Shown: positions 36,808 through 47,011, counted from the first letter of the stretch. The stretch: DNA of 64,000 nucleotides from Vibrio caribbeanicus ATCC BAA-2122 (GCF_000165125.1 NZ_AEIU01000074.1:161732-225731); one strand, 5' to 3'. A program made the numbers and translations. The notes: generated by a model from the letters alone, not told the origin.

Positions 36808-38112
36808 ATGAAGTTTCCTGGACAGCGCAAATCAAAACATTACTTTCCAACTCACGCACGTGATCCACTTGTCAACCAAATGAAGCAAACCCCAAAGCTT
36901 TATCGACCGATCGTGGTGGGAGTTGGTCAAACCATTGTAGATATAGAAGCACGTGTCGATGATGAGTTTCTTGAAAAATACAATTTAAGTAAGGGGCACT
37001 CACTTGTTGTCGAAGAAAGCCAAGCTGACGCATTATACTGCGAACTTGTCGAACGCGAACTCATCACTCATCAATATCCGGGCGACACAATAGGCAATAC
37101 GCTACATAATTACTCCGTACTTGCAGACAGTAAATCGGTACTATTGGGTGTGATGTCCAGGAATATAGAAGTTGGTTCTTTCGCATATCGCTACCTCTGC
37201 CGCACTTCCTCGCGCATGAACCTTAACCACTTACAAATGGTCGAAGGTTCCATTGGGCGCTGCTACACACTCATTTCAGATGATGGTGAGCGAACATTCG
37301 CAATTAATGAAGGGCATATGAATAAACTACGCCCTGATAGCGTTCCGGAGGAAGTTTTTGATAAAGCATCGGCACTTATCGTGTCATCGTACCTTATGCG
37401 CGGTAAACCAGAGGATCCAATGCCTCAAGCTGTTGCCCGAGCAATTGAAATCGCTAAGTCAAAAAATGTTCCAGTGGTTCTCACGCTAGGAACAAAATGG
37501 GTTATCGAGGGAAATGCTGAATGGTGGCAAGAATACATAAGAGATAATATTTCTATTGTTGCGATGAACGAGGAAGAAGGTGAAGCACTGACCGGTGAGA
37601 AAGACCCACTTTTAGCGGCTGATAAGGTGTTGGATTGGGTGGACCTCGTGCTTTGTACTTCTGGTCCCGTTGGGCTTTACATGGCTGGTTACACAGAAGA
37701 ATCCGTAAAAAGAGAAACGGAATTACCATTGTTACCGGGTAACATTGCCGAATTTAACAAGTATGAGTTTAGCCGCGCTATGCGTAAAAAGGACTGCGCT
37801 AAACCACTGAAAGTCTACTCTCATATCGGCCCTTACTTGGGTGGTCCATTAGAAATCAAAAATACCAATGGTGCTGGCGATGCGGCTTTGTCTGCGTTGC
37901 TGCATGATATGGCAGCAAACAGTCATCATCATATGAATGTTCCGAATTCTTCTAAGCATGACCAGCAATATCTTACCTACTCTTCGCTGTCACAGATTTG
38001 TAAATATGCTAACCGTGTAAGCTATGAAGTACTGACCCAACATTCACCAAGATTATCCCGAGCCCTACCTGAGCGAGAGGACAGTCTCGAAGAAGCGTAT
38101 TGGGACAGATAA
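36808..38112 (+). CDS. gsk: Inosine-guanosine kinase
   Basis: 434 residues from ATG 36808, the same length and start as E. coli Gsk (MKFPGQRKSKHYFPTHARDP). PfkB-type fold: VGVGQTIVDIEARVDDEFLE, GDTIGNTLHNYSVLADSKSV, GSIGRCYTLISDDGERTFAI, and the catalytic NTNGAGDAALSALLHDM. It salvages guanosine and inosine to GMP and IMP in the cytoplasm. An ATG 13 codons upstream is in frame but would add a tail absent in the family. Confidence 0.97.
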   Translation: MKFPGQRKSKHYFPTHARDPLVNQMKQTPKLYRPIVVGVGQTIVDIEARVDDEFLEKYNLSKGHSLVVEESQADALYCELVERELITHQYPGDTIGNTLHNYSVLADSKSVLLGVMSRNIEVGSFAYRYLCRTSSRMNLNHLQMVEGSIGRCYTLISDDGERTFAINEGHMNKLRPDSVPEEVFDKASALIVSSYLMRGKPEDPMPQAVARAIEIAKSKNVPVVLTLGTKWVIEGNAEWWQEYIRDNISIVAMNEEEGEALTGEKDPLLAADKVLDWVDLVLCTSGPVGLYMAGYTEESVKRETELPLLPGNIAEFNKYEFSRAMRKKDCAKPLKVYSHIGPYLGGPLEIKNTNGAGDAALSALLHDMAANSHHHMNVPNSSKHDQQYLTYSSLSQICKYANRVSYEVLTQHSPRLSRALPEREDSLEEAYWDR

Positions 38113-38123
38113 TCATAACAACG

Positions 38124-38151
38124 AAAAAGCCGCTATCGATAGCGGCTTTTT
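38124..38151 (+). terminator. Terminator of gsk
   Basis: AAAAAGCCGCTA-TCGA-TAGCGGCTTTTT: a 12-bp perfect stem with T run, 11 bases after the gsk stop. Confidence 0.9.
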
Positions 38152-38292
38152 ATCAATGAGCGTTAATAAAATGACGCTTAGCGACAGACAACTACTCTCA
38201 TTTAAACGTCATATATATTAAATGCTGACCTGCGACTCTATAGGAACAACCTTAAGGTCATCCCAGATGCTCGCCAATGTTCAACACAATCT

Positions 38293-38673
38293 TTACGCTC
38301 CATACATTTTACAGCGAGGAGCTAGCGTGGTGCCCGTTGCCTTAAAAGTAATATGGCTTTGGACATCAGTTGGAGTATGCTCCTTAATTAAATGTGGCGT
38401 ACAGTCAATCGTTTTACCCCAGAAAGGATGAAGTATAACTTTATACTCTGAATGATCTGCTATCTTTGAAACATCAAGACATCTTGTTTCACCAACAGCA
38501 AACCGACCGCTTTCTTGGGTTTTAACATCACTATTTAAAGCCTCCACTTCGAATGAAGCAGCATAACCAACCCCAACGGGAAGATGTACACATACTTTAT
38601 TTTCAGCAAAAGAGGGAGCGGCAATCAAAGAACTTGCCACAGCTAGGATAGAGATTATTGCTTTCTTATTCAT
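38293..38673 (-). CDS. Secreted hypothetical protein with paired cysteines
   Basis: 126 residues. Signal peptide MNKKAIISILAVASSLIAAP-SFA. The mature part has four Cys (KVCVHLP, TRCLDVS, TIDCTPH, PRCKMYGA) likely to form two disulfides, in a ~105-residue β-type domain. Not recognised. Confidence 0.6.
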   Translation of the reverse strand: MNKKAIISILAVASSLIAAPSFAENKVCVHLPVGVGYAASFEVEALNSDVKTQESGRFAVGETRCLDVSKIADHSEYKVILHPFWGKTIDCTPHLIKEHTPTDVQSHITFKATGTTLAPRCKMYGA

Positions 38674-39257
38674 AATATTTTCTTATAGGTTAAGTGTTAA
38701 ATTTTATTGCCATTTCTTCAATGGCTTCCGACAAAACCTAGAATATAGATTTGAAAAAGATTTGAAATCACACCTAAATATCCTTGCGAGGCATTGATAT
38801 AAAACAATATTTAAAGTTACTGTACAATAAAATAGCTACCATATATCGCTTTCATCAACCAGTAAAATCAGACTGAAAACAAAAAATTTGCATAAATTTT
38901 ACTTATCCATTATTTGCTAATTTGAGCAGAAAAACAACGCTTTTTTTTCAGATAAGGTAAGGATGATTTTTATTGCGAATAGTCGGGACTTAGATATAAC
39001 CAAGGTATGTCTCAATCATGTCGAGGCTAGCTGGATGTTGTAAAAAGACTCTTACTCGACATCTTTAAACGTTACTCACAGCAATCCTAAAACTTTTACT
39101 CCAATCAATGACCTTCTACTCAAACTTGTAAACAATTTAGTTAATTATCTTTGATTATTTATAGAGACAACATAGTATTCACAGCGTGAATAAGTGATAA
39201 CTTTAAGATTAGATTTTTAATATTCCGTATAATTACTTAATGGACTAAGCCAATATT
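38674..39257. other. 584-bp gap without genes
   Basis: AT-rich, with promoters for the divergent neighbours. No ORF with a ribosome site, repeat or convincing RNA structure was seen. Confidence 0.5.
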
Positions 39258-41021
39258 ATGAATATAAAAAACAAGCTCTACTCATTGGGTGTGGTTGCTA
39301 TTCTGGGGGTTGTTTCGGCGATCGTAACCACCACTCATTTTGAAAATACAACGAGCCAATTAAACAAAGCCAGTATTCTCGTTGCTGATTTAGAAATACG
39401 ACTTCTTAATCTTAGAAGAAATGAAAAAGACTTCTTGCTGCGTAAAGACATAAAATACCTCGATAAATTTAATAGGAATATGGAGTTGTTTTTATCTTTG
39501 GAAGAGCAGCTTTCTCTGTTATTAAAGGAACAAGACCTTCCATCAAGTACTCAACTTAGAGATAACATACTTAATTATCAAACGGGTTTTAATGAGTTAG
39601 TACATGGCTACCAAAAGCTAGGCCTAAAGGCCAGTGACGGGCTAAGAGGCCAATATTCGCGAGAATTGGCAAATATTGAATCAACACTAACGGAAAGACA
39701 ATTAATTGCACTTTTCGAGTTTGATAAGAAATTACAGCAAGGGTTACTAGAACTTGATACATTCCCGTCAATAGCCGGAGAGCTAAATTCTGCCGCCAAA
39801 AAACTCATAGCACAAAAAAGATATATAGGTCTTAAGTACAACGAAGGGTTACTAGGTGATACACGTAACCTGTCACATACAGTTGAAAAACAGTTTAAAT
39901 CCTTCTCTAAAGCATTAGACGACCAAACACTGATGACTGTAGAAAGGCTCTTTACTCTAAAACTAGTATTTGTTGGATTAGTCGTGTTGGTCATTTTTGG
40001 TTTTATTTTTCAAATATCTCGCACAATCAATCAACAAGTATCCACCCTACTTTCTGCAATACAAAAAATCGCTGACAGCAATAATGTGTCATTGAGGGCC
40101 TCATTTTCTCGTCAAGATGAATTGTCTGAAGTGGGCCGTTACTTTAACCAGTTATTGGATAAGCTAGAGCATCTGATATCCGGAACTCAAAAAAAATCCT
40201 CGAAGCTTTCGAACAGTACTTCAAACATGCATGATGAACTACAAAAAGTCATGGACCAATTTCAAATTCAGGCTGAACATACAAGTACAATGGCGACATC
40301 AGTGCACGAAATGGTTTCTACAATTAATGAAATATCTGAGAGTACTTCGGTTGCTGTTGAAGGCGTGCACCAAGCATCGGTCAACGCCCAGGAAGGTAGA
40401 AAAGTGGTTGAGACAACCGTACAAAATATCGATCAGCTCTCGACGATACTAGCGAGCAGTCAAGGCTCAATAGGCTCTTTGAATACTCATGTTGGAAAAA
40501 TTGGTGATACCGTAAATATCATCCAAGAAATTGCAGAGCAAACGAACCTTTTAGCATTAAATGCAGCAATTGAAGCGGCACGAGCAGGTGAGCAAGGTCG
40601 CGGCTTTGCAGTCGTCGCTGATGAAGTACGAGCGCTGGCGAGTCGAACTCATCAGTCTACAGAGGAAATTAACAGCGTTGTAACGGCTATCCAAGATCAA
40701 ATGGCACAAGTAGTAACGAACATTGATCAATGCAATGAGCAAGGTAATCAGACTCTTAGCGCATCACAAACGCTAGACAGTAGCCTGACTCAAATAATCG
40801 ACGATATGAGCAATATTCAAGCTAACTCTGAGCGCATCGCTTCCGCGATTGAGGAACAAGGAATTGTGATGAATCAAGTTAGTGACTCAATCAATGAGCT
40901 AAATACAATTTCTGAAGGGAACACTGAGTCAGCTAAGCAATGTTTAGACGAAGTCGATAGTGTCTCTGATCAGGCACGAGACATGGATAAAGCGGTAGCG
41001 GAGTTCAAAGTAGAGCCTTAA
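39258..41021 (+). CDS. Methyl-accepting chemotaxis protein, HBM-type sensor
   Basis: 587 residues. First membrane helix (~7-25), a long all-helical periplasmic domain (~30-235) beginning [20 protein letters not shown], typical of helical-bimodular (HBM/McpS-like) sensors, a second helix (~240-258, [18 protein letters not shown]), HAMP, and the signalling domain with hairpin tip [20 protein letters not shown] and [13 protein letters not shown]. The ligand is unknown; HBM receptors commonly bind small organic acids or polyamines. Confidence 0.92.
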   Translation: MNIKNKLYSLGVVAILGVVSAIVTTTHFENTTSQLNKASILVADLEIRLLNLRRNEKDFLLRKDIKYLDKFNRNMELFLSLEEQLSLLLKEQDLPSSTQLRDNILNYQTGFNELVHGYQKLGLKASDGLRGQYSRELANIESTLTERQLIALFEFDKKLQQGLLELDTFPSIAGELNSAAKKLIAQKRYIGLKYNEGLLGDTRNLSHTVEKQFKSFSKALDDQTLMTVERLFTLKLVFVGLVVLVIFGFIFQISRTINQQVSTLLSAIQKIADSNNVSLRASFSRQDELSEVGRYFNQLLDKLEHLISGTQKKSSKLSNSTSNMHDELQKVMDQFQIQAEHTSTMATSVHEMVSTINEISESTSVAVEGVHQASVNAQEGRKVVETTVQNIDQLSTILASSQGSIGSLNTHVGKIGDTVNIIQEIAEQTNLLALNAAIEAARAGEQGRGFAVVADEVRALASRTHQSTEEINSVVTAIQDQMAQVVTNIDQCNEQGNQTLSASQTLDSSLTQIIDDMSNIQANSERIASAIEEQGIVMNQVSDSINELNTISEGNTESAKQCLDEVDSVSDQARDMDKAVAEFKVEP

Positions 41022-41084
41022 CTTTACCCTAAAGCGTTAGCTGCTAGAGCAGGTGCGAATGCGAACCGAACATCCCATACCAAA

Positions 41085-41112
41085 AGGGTACTTTCTAGTC
41101 GAAAAGTGCCCT
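41085..41112. terminator. Hairpin after chemoreceptor gene
   Basis: AGGGTACTTT pairs with AAAGTGCCCT (one G-U) around an 8-base loop, 64 bases after the stop. No long T run, so a weak terminator. Confidence 0.4.
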
Positions 41113-41227
41113 ACTTAATTTTCATACTTGTTTGCCAAATTGAAAGTTTCATAAATTGGTTGTAAGCGCTTCAAAAAAACACATTCTAATCACCTACTAC
41201 CAATGGAGACTAAGCAGCGTCAAGGCA

Positions 41228-41263
41228 AAACCTTAGCAATATCGCCCCTTGGACTCATGGGGC
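41228..41263 (+). repeat. 36-bp direct repeat, copy 1
   Basis: Begins AAACCTTAGCAATATCGC. 30 of 36 bases equal 42032-42067 in the same orientation. The two copies bracket the membrane-protein gene at 41295-41807. Confidence 0.5.
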
Positions 41264-41294
41264 ACATTTGATTAAGCAATAGTCGCACAGCCGT

Positions 41295-41807
41295 TCAAAC
41301 ATTTTTTTCTAGGGGTTTGTTATAACATTGCCTTAAATATATTCTAGCTTCTTTATAATAATAGATACGCCATAGAGGCTTGATATTAATCCTTAACTTC
41401 CAGTTTGCATATGCCCAAGTAATACTTGTCCCAAAAGCTAATATTATCACTTGTTGATTTTGAAATATCACTTGAAATAAATCTGACACTACAATGATCA
41501 AACAAACAACCATCATATTTTTAGAGCTTAACCATTCCCTAGCATATCCACTTCGCTTGAAAGACCTAGCCAGCGATTTATAAACAAAGAAAAAACCAAC
41601 ACCCATCAATTGACAGAGCAAACCTAAGATGATAGCAGCAGATACCCCACTAGATTCGAAAATGAGATCCGCGCCCCCGATTATAAGAACCAAACTGGAT
41701 GCATAAGTAACTAATAAACTATTCCATGTACGTTTGACTCTGGAATACAACAATCGCTTAATTTCAGCTCTGTGTATTTCCCTATATCTTATACTCATAA
41801 TTTTCAA
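41295..41807 (-). CDS. Membrane protein of unknown function
   Basis: 170 residues with about four hydrophobic segments (LLVTYASSLVLIIGGADLIF, GVSAAIILGLLCQLMGVGFF, MMVVCLIIVVSDLFQVIF, VIILAFGTSITWAYANWKL) and basic ends. No family recognised. It is flanked by two 36-bp direct repeats and large non-coding gaps on both sides, which hints at an inserted cassette. Confidence 0.55.
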   Translation of the reverse strand: MKIMSIRYREIHRAEIKRLLYSRVKRTWNSLLVTYASSLVLIIGGADLIFESSGVSAAIILGLLCQLMGVGFFFVYKSLARSFKRSGYAREWLSSKNMMVVCLIIVVSDLFQVIFQNQQVIILAFGTSITWAYANWKLRINIKPLWRIYYYKEARIYLRQCYNKPLEKNV

Positions 41808-42158
41808 ACCCGAACAGCGCCACGAGTCATTACCCCTATCTCAGGACAATAAGACGCCAATTTAACTAGAATTAATACTCTATGTTATCTTTGAATGTGA
41901 CGCTAATGATAATAATAACTTTTGCGTTCAATTGAAATCCATCGGCATTATTCTCTATGGCTACCTGGTCAAGTCTATGAAAGAGCAAACGAAAGCTAAG
42001 CCAGATATCGAGTGCTTAACCTTGGAGCTTCAAACCTTAGCAATATCGCTCCGTGATCTCACCGGGCGAGTATGTAATTTATTGGCGATTAATTTGTAGA
42101 ACATTGAGCCAAAATTGAGTTCTTAAAGAGAATTATTGCACTAACACGCCACTAAACC
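41808..42158. other. 351-bp gap with second 36-bp repeat
   Basis: No gene. Holds the direct repeat at 42032-42067 and presumably the promoter of the 41295-41807 gene. Confidence 0.5.
42032..42067 (+). repeat. 36-bp direct repeat, copy 2
   Basis: Begins AAACCTTAGCAATATCGC; partner of 41228-41263, six mismatches, 768 bp apart. Confidence 0.5.
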
Positions 42159-42692
42159 TTAGCCACTTACTCCTTTAGAAAGCTGTTTTGTTGTTGGCCA
42201 AATGTAAGTTTGTTCTTCAACTTCTGTTCCACAAGGAGCCAACCGCACTCTATCAGACTCACATACCCCTCCTATCTTTGTATAAAACCTAATCGCTTGT
42301 TGGTTTTCTCGCAGAACTTCGAGATAGATGCCTGAATCAGGGAAATACTGCTCAACCCAAATCATCAGTTGTTGAATCAATTGACGCCCAAGCCCTCTGC
42401 CACGATAAGCCGGGTCAACGTGCAGTGCGTCAATAATGGTCCCTTTTTGATAGTCGTGCTTTCCGAACGCGCAGATAAAACCGCACAACAAACCGCCCTC
42501 TTCAGCCAGGATTACCCGTTGATTAAAAGGTGGATTTGTCAGACGAGTTTGCCATATTGCAAGGCGTTCACCATTTATGTCTGAATTAAGATATTCATCT
42601 GAAAGAATGCCTGAACAAAACTGCTTCCAATTTTCTGAATGCAAAGCAGCAATCCGTTCGTAATCTTGGTAACTAGCTAACTTAAATTCCAT
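42159..42692 (-). CDS. GNAT acetyltransferase
   Basis: 177 residues. The acetyl-CoA motif A is clear: DALHVDPAYRGRGLGRQLIQ. After it come YLEVLRENQQAIRFYTKIGG and a C-terminal strand with TYIWP. The substrate is unknown; this size and pattern occur in small-molecule N-acetyltransferases. Cytoplasmic, single gene. Confidence 0.88.
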   Translation of the reverse strand: MEFKLASYQDYERIAALHSENWKQFCSGILSDEYLNSDINGERLAIWQTRLTNPPFNQRVILAEEGGLLCGFICAFGKHDYQKGTIIDALHVDPAYRGRGLGRQLIQQLMIWVEQYFPDSGIYLEVLRENQQAIRFYTKIGGVCESDRVRLAPCGTEVEEQTYIWPTTKQLSKGVSG

Positions 42693-42876
42693 TTACAGCC
42701 TCTTAAATCATTGATACTGCCATCATACTATAAATTAACCCCAATCCCATGATTTAAAAAACCACGTAAGTAATCGTACTTTCAACGTATTCAATTTTTG
42801 TTACTAATTCTGTTTGACTTACCAACACGTGCTGCTAATCTAGCGTACAAATGTACGCTCAAATATAAGTTAATCA

Positions 42877-44001
42877 ATGAGTCACACTAAACCTCCCATT
42901 ATTTGGTTAAATGTTTTTATCTTTCTTTCATCCTTTTTGATCGCTTGTGTATTCGTGCCTTGGTTTGGTTTAACCAAAGGGTTTGGCGCAGAACACCTTA
43001 TTTGGCTGGTAATTTCTTTCTCATTTTGCAACCTGTCGATAACGGCGGGATATCATCGCCTATGGTCCCATAAAACATATGAAGCTCACTGGTCGATAAG
43101 GTTGATATTTGCAATCGGTGGCGCTTTCGCACTCCAAAATAGCGTGCTGCATTGGAGCTCAGACCATAGAATACACCACAAGCATGTTGACCATATTGAC
43201 AAAGACCCCTACGCAGCAACGAGAGGTTTTTGGTTCTCACATATAGGCTGGATGCTGAGAAACTATGAAACTAACCCTATCAAAGAATATTCAAACTGTA
43301 GGGATCTCAAAAGAGATTCTATTGTTATTTGGCAACACAAGAATTATCTCTGGCTCGCATTGGCAACCAACCTTGGTTTCCCGATGCTACTTGGATTAAT
43401 TTATGATGACATCCTATCTATGTTTCTTGTTGTGGGTGCTTTCAGACTGGTTCTGAGCCACCATTCTACATTTTTTATTAACTCTCTAGCGCATATATGG
43501 GGATCTCAACCCTATACCGATAAAAATTCGGCACGCGACAATACCTTACTTTCTATTTTTACTTTCGGAGAGGGGTATCATAATTACCATCATATTTTCG
43601 AAAATGATTATCGAAATGGTATCTACTGGTGGCAATATGATCCGACAAAGTGGTTGATTAAAACAATGTCGTGGCTGGGTTTAGCCAATAAACTTAAAGT
43701 AACTAGTAAATTCAAAATAGAGAAAGCAAAGGCTGAGCAGCTACTTATCAACACGAAGAAAAAAGTGATGCAATTGCCAAATTCAGAAAGTATTCAGAAT
43801 ACGTTGAATACTGAATTAGAAGCATTGATTGAAAAAATGCGGGAATTCTACGATGTACGCCGAGAAGTTCTCTCGATTAAAGCAAAAGATCTAAACAGCA
43901 AATACGAACGTTCAATCCTTGAATTAAAGTATCGAGTTGCAAAAAAAGAATTTGTTGTTCAAAAGAAAAATTGGCAGAAATTGAACTTACAGTACACTTA
44001 A
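42877..44001 (+). CDS. Membrane fatty acyl desaturase with C-terminal coiled coil
   Basis: 374 residues. Four membrane helices and the three His boxes of acyl-CoA Δ9-type desaturases: HRLWSH, HRIHHKHVD, and GYHNYHH; iron-binding His all present. It would introduce a double bond into saturated acyl chains in the inner membrane, useful for cold adaptation. Residues ~280-374 form a highly charged helical tail (KIEKAKAEQLLINTKKKVMQ ... LEALIEKMREFYDVRREVLS), longer than in minimal desaturases. Confidence 0.93.
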   Translation: MSHTKPPIIWLNVFIFLSSFLIACVFVPWFGLTKGFGAEHLIWLVISFSFCNLSITAGYHRLWSHKTYEAHWSIRLIFAIGGAFALQNSVLHWSSDHRIHHKHVDHIDKDPYAATRGFWFSHIGWMLRNYETNPIKEYSNCRDLKRDSIVIWQHKNYLWLALATNLGFPMLLGLIYDDILSMFLVVGAFRLVLSHHSTFFINSLAHIWGSQPYTDKNSARDNTLLSIFTFGEGYHNYHHIFENDYRNGIYWWQYDPTKWLIKTMSWLGLANKLKVTSKFKIEKAKAEQLLINTKKKVMQLPNSESIQNTLNTELEALIEKMREFYDVRREVLSIKAKDLNSKYERSILELKYRVAKKEFVVQKKNWQKLNLQYT

Positions 44002-44040
44002 CTGGCTTGATTCTCCTTAAAGTGTCTCAAGGCATCATAC

Positions 44041-44075
44041 AAAACGGGCACGTCTTTTATGACTTGCCCGTTTTA
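44041..44075. terminator. Bidirectional terminator
   Basis: AAAACGGGCA-C-GTC pairs with GAC-T-TGCCCGTTTT around TTTTAT, between the convergent desaturase and binding-protein genes. Confidence 0.85.
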
Positions 44076-44092
44076 TTAAATTAAAGCGGAGA

Positions 44093-44866
44093 CTATCTAA
44101 TATAATCTTGAACTATCTTGTCGACCTCTCCACTCGCTTTCATCTCGCCTAATATTCTATGATATTCATCTTTGAAGGTATTTTTAAACGGGTAGTTCTG
44201 CCCATCAGTCACTATGCCTAAAAACCCTTGTTCAGAACTTATCGTGGCGCCTTCAACAACGCTGGTACCATCATACTTCCCATCAGCTTTTAATTGTTTC
44301 AGTTCCCATTGTATCGAAAGCGCATCATTGGTATAACAGTCCATACGCCCTGCGATCAACTTAAGTAGATTTTTTGGCGTTCCCTTGGTCTCAGTGACTT
44401 TAATTTTGCCTGACTTTAGCAATGCGTTAAAGTCATCGCCACCAATTGAAAAGCCAGCATTCTTACCAATAGTGAGTCCAATGTAATCATCTGGCCAATT
44501 GGGCCTTGGGGTTGATAGAACTGATTGCTGGCATACGACGACCAGCTTTTCATCCAAGATCGCCATATCATATTCCATATAGGGTCTTTGCTTTGGCCTT
44601 TCATATGGAGGAAAGAGTGCAAATATTTTATTGGCTTCAATCTCTGATAACCCGCGCTTCCAAGGTGTGCTTTTAATTTTCACATTATAATTCGGCATCT
44701 TTTCGAAAATACGCTCTAGAACGGCAGTGTATATTCCGGTCATTTTTCCATTTTCGACGTAAGAATATGGCGGATAAGAATCGTCACCGTAAACTATTAC
44801 ATCAGTTTTTGCGTCAACTACTGATGTAAAAGCCGTAAACAAAAAAGCCACTGCTAAACGTTTCAT
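44093..44866 (-). CDS. Periplasmic substrate-binding protein, family 3, orphan
   Basis: 257 residues from ATG 44866, with AGGAG 7 bases upstream; a longer in-frame ATG at 44908 is rejected. Signal peptide MKRLAVAFLFTAFTSVVDA. Family-3 pattern: VIVYGDDSYPPYSYVENGKM, GIYTAVLERIFEKMPNYNVK, WKRGLSEIEANKIFALFPPY, and C-terminal KASGEVDKIVQDYI. No permease gene nearby. Second orphan of this kind in the window. Confidence 0.85.
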   Translation of the reverse strand: MKRLAVAFLFTAFTSVVDAKTDVIVYGDDSYPPYSYVENGKMTGIYTAVLERIFEKMPNYNVKIKSTPWKRGLSEIEANKIFALFPPYERPKQRPYMEYDMAILDEKLVVVCQQSVLSTPRPNWPDDYIGLTIGKNAGFSIGGDDFNALLKSGKIKVTETKGTPKNLLKLIAGRMDCYTNDALSIQWELKQLKADGKYDGTSVVEGATISSEQGFLGIVTDGQNYPFKNTFKDEYHRILGEMKASGEVDKIVQDYIR

Positions 44867-44967
44867 TATATATCTCCTAAATATCAGACCAATTAATAAT
44901 AACATCAATTAATTAAAGGCTCATAAAAATAGGAAGTCAAGATTATAGAAACTAAAGAGATAGCGAT

Positions 44968-45009
44968 GAAATCTCGGCGTATTGGTACGCTCAGAAAGGG
45001 CGAGATTTC
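44968..45009. repeat. Nested inverted repeat
   Basis: GAAATCTCG (44968-44976) pairs with CGAGATTTC (45001-45009). Immediately inside, GCGTA-TTGG-TACGC forms a second hairpin. It lies between the acetyltransferase and binding-protein genes. No T run follows on either strand. Confidence 0.45.
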
Positions 45010-45127
45010 TTGTTGAACCAAGCATGTTGAGGTTACATAGTGATAAATGCTTTTATCGTAGCCAAACTACACAATTCAGATGAAATCGAATCAAAAGATA
45101 TGAGCAAAAAAGTTAAAAGTTCACCAC

Positions 45128-45643
45128 TTACTTTTCTAGAATATCTAGAACGTATTTATAGCAATGAATTGCTTCACCATTTACGCAAGCAAAATTCTCT
45201 ATGAGCTCTGTTGAAACGAAACCGTTCTTTTCCAAAACACGACATGAAGCTGGATTGTCCGGTGAAGCATGCGCGACTATTTGAGTAATCCCCATGTCTG
45301 ACAATTGCTCTATCATTTTTGAAACCGCCCATTTGGCGACACCTTGATTGATATGCTCTTGCCCCACACGATAACCAAGCAGAGCTGACCTTTTACCATG
45401 TTCAATTTCAGATACATTTATACGACCAACAATCTGCCTACTGTCTTTAATAAGCATAGGTAACATCTCCTGGCTATGGTAATCCAACAACAACTCTCGA
45501 ATGTGCTGTTTTACACCATTTAAAGAGTAAAACTCAGCTTCACGAGGAGGAATAAATTGGTCAAACCAATCCTTATTTTGACGCTCAAATTCCAACAACG
45601 ATAAAGCATCAGATAGGTTGATTAATGAAAGGTGCACGAACAA
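45128..45643 (-). CDS. GNAT acetyltransferase, RimJ/RimL-like
   Basis: 171 residues with RQIVGRINVSEIEHGKRSAL, GYRVGQEHINQGVAKWAVSK (the acetyl-CoA loop) and VAHASPDNPASCRVLEKNGF, the pattern of ribosomal-protein or antibiotic N-acetyltransferases of the RimJ/L group. Substrate unknown. The helicase gene lies upstream on the same strand, 60 bases away. Confidence 0.85.
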   Translation of the reverse strand: MFVHLSLINLSDALSLLEFERQNKDWFDQFIPPREAEFYSLNGVKQHIRELLLDYHSQEMLPMLIKDSRQIVGRINVSEIEHGKRSALLGYRVGQEHINQGVAKWAVSKMIEQLSDMGITQIVAHASPDNPASCRVLEKNGFVSTELIENFACVNGEAIHCYKYVLDILEK

Positions 45644-45703
45644 CGCCTCCTGCTCTGGTTCGTATAACTCTAGTTGGCATTAGATAGAGTCCATCATTTC
45701 GTG

Positions 45704-46944
45704 TCAATTCTTTTTACCGCGATTAGCGTGGATCTTAAGCCTTGCTTTCATCTTTTGTTTCTCACTATTGCGGCCCCTCTTGCGTGGCGGTTTTTCATTA
45801 TTCATCTCATTATCGAGAGAAGGCTCGAATCCTTTTAGCCACTCTTGAGGTAATTTGGTATCAATAAGCCTTTCAATAGCGAGAAGTGAGTCTTCTTCAT
45901 TTGGGCTCATAAGAGAAATGGCAATACCAATCTGCCCTGCTCTTCCTGTACGACCGATTCGGTGTACATAATCTTCTGGTTTATATGGCATATCAAAATT
46001 TACCACTTGTTCAAGCTTTTCGATGTCTAATCCTCGGGCTGCAACATCGGTAGCAATCAGTGCTCTTACTTTGCCGTTTTTAAAATCATCGAGTGCTTTT
46101 TGTCGAGCCCCCTGACTTTTATCGCCGTTGATAGAAGCTGCCTTTATGCCATCAAGAGCCAACTCTTTAGCTAATTGATCACTTCCTTGCTTGGTTTTTG
46201 TAAAAACAAGTACTTGCTGCCAGTTACGTGAACCAATTAAGAATGCTAAGAGCTCGGCCTTGCGCTTTCTGTCTACTGGGTAAACGAGTTGTTCCACTGT
46301 TGTAGCAGTGCTATTTGAGGGCGAAACTTGAATTTCAACCGGATCAGTTAATATCTCATAAGCAATGTTTTTAATTTTTTGTCAAAAGTTGCTGAGAAAA
46401 ACATAGTCTGCCGTTCTGGCTTACACCGCTTAAGAATACGCTGAATATCCGGCAAAAAGCCCATATCGAGCATTCTGTCTGCTTCATCAAAAACTAATGT
46501 AGATAAGTGCTTCAAGGTTATATTGCCGCAATATAGGTGATCTAATAACCGACCTGGCGTTGCAATGAGAATATCGCAGCCCTTAGCTAATCGACTTGTT
46601 TGAACACGAATACTGGTTCCACCATATGCTGCAACGGTGACTAAATTGGTATCGCTAGAGAGCTCGTGAAAACTCTCGTAGACCTGTTGTGCGAGTTCTC
46701 TTGTAGGGACAACAATTAGTGCTCTTAATCTTCTCTCATCTGTGCCCTGAGCTAAAGATTGAATAATTGGTAATGCAAATGCCGCTGTTTTGCCTGTGCC
46801 AGTTTGGGCACCAACGAGCAAATCCCGACCAGCTAAAGCGTGTGGAATTGCTTCAGTTTGAACTTCAGTGGGAGTTTGGTAACCCAATTCAGATATTGAT
46901 GACAAAAGTGTATGGCACAGACCAAGCGTTTTAAATTCTGACAA
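45704..46944 (-). pseudogene. RhlE-type DEAD-box RNA helicase, frameshifted
   Basis: 46348-46944 encodes domain 1: Q motif region (FKTLGLCHTLLSSISELGYQ...PTEVQTEAIP), AQTGTGKT, PTRELAQQ, DEAD, SAT. It ends LKTLLMRY-stop. 45704-46297 encodes domain 2 in the -1 frame (VLVFTKTKQGSDQLAKEL ... DVAARGLDIEKLEQVVNFD ... HRIGRTGRAGQ) with a basic tail (PPRKRGRNSEKQK). Adding one A to the A6 run at 46375-46380 restores FDKKIKNIAYEILTDP and joins both frames into a ~413-residue RhlE-like helicase. No other defect seen, so the change is recent, an assembly error, or rescued by slippage. Confidence 0.85.
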
Positions 46945-47011
46945 AATAATGCATTCCGGTATTAATTAGCGGCAAGATATTAGCAGAAAAAAGCTATCAC
47001 AAGTAAACATT

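Noticed and set aside
42011-42067. Integron attC site
   Set aside because: A GCTTAAC-like core is present by chance, but no matching inverse core and no paired arms were found.
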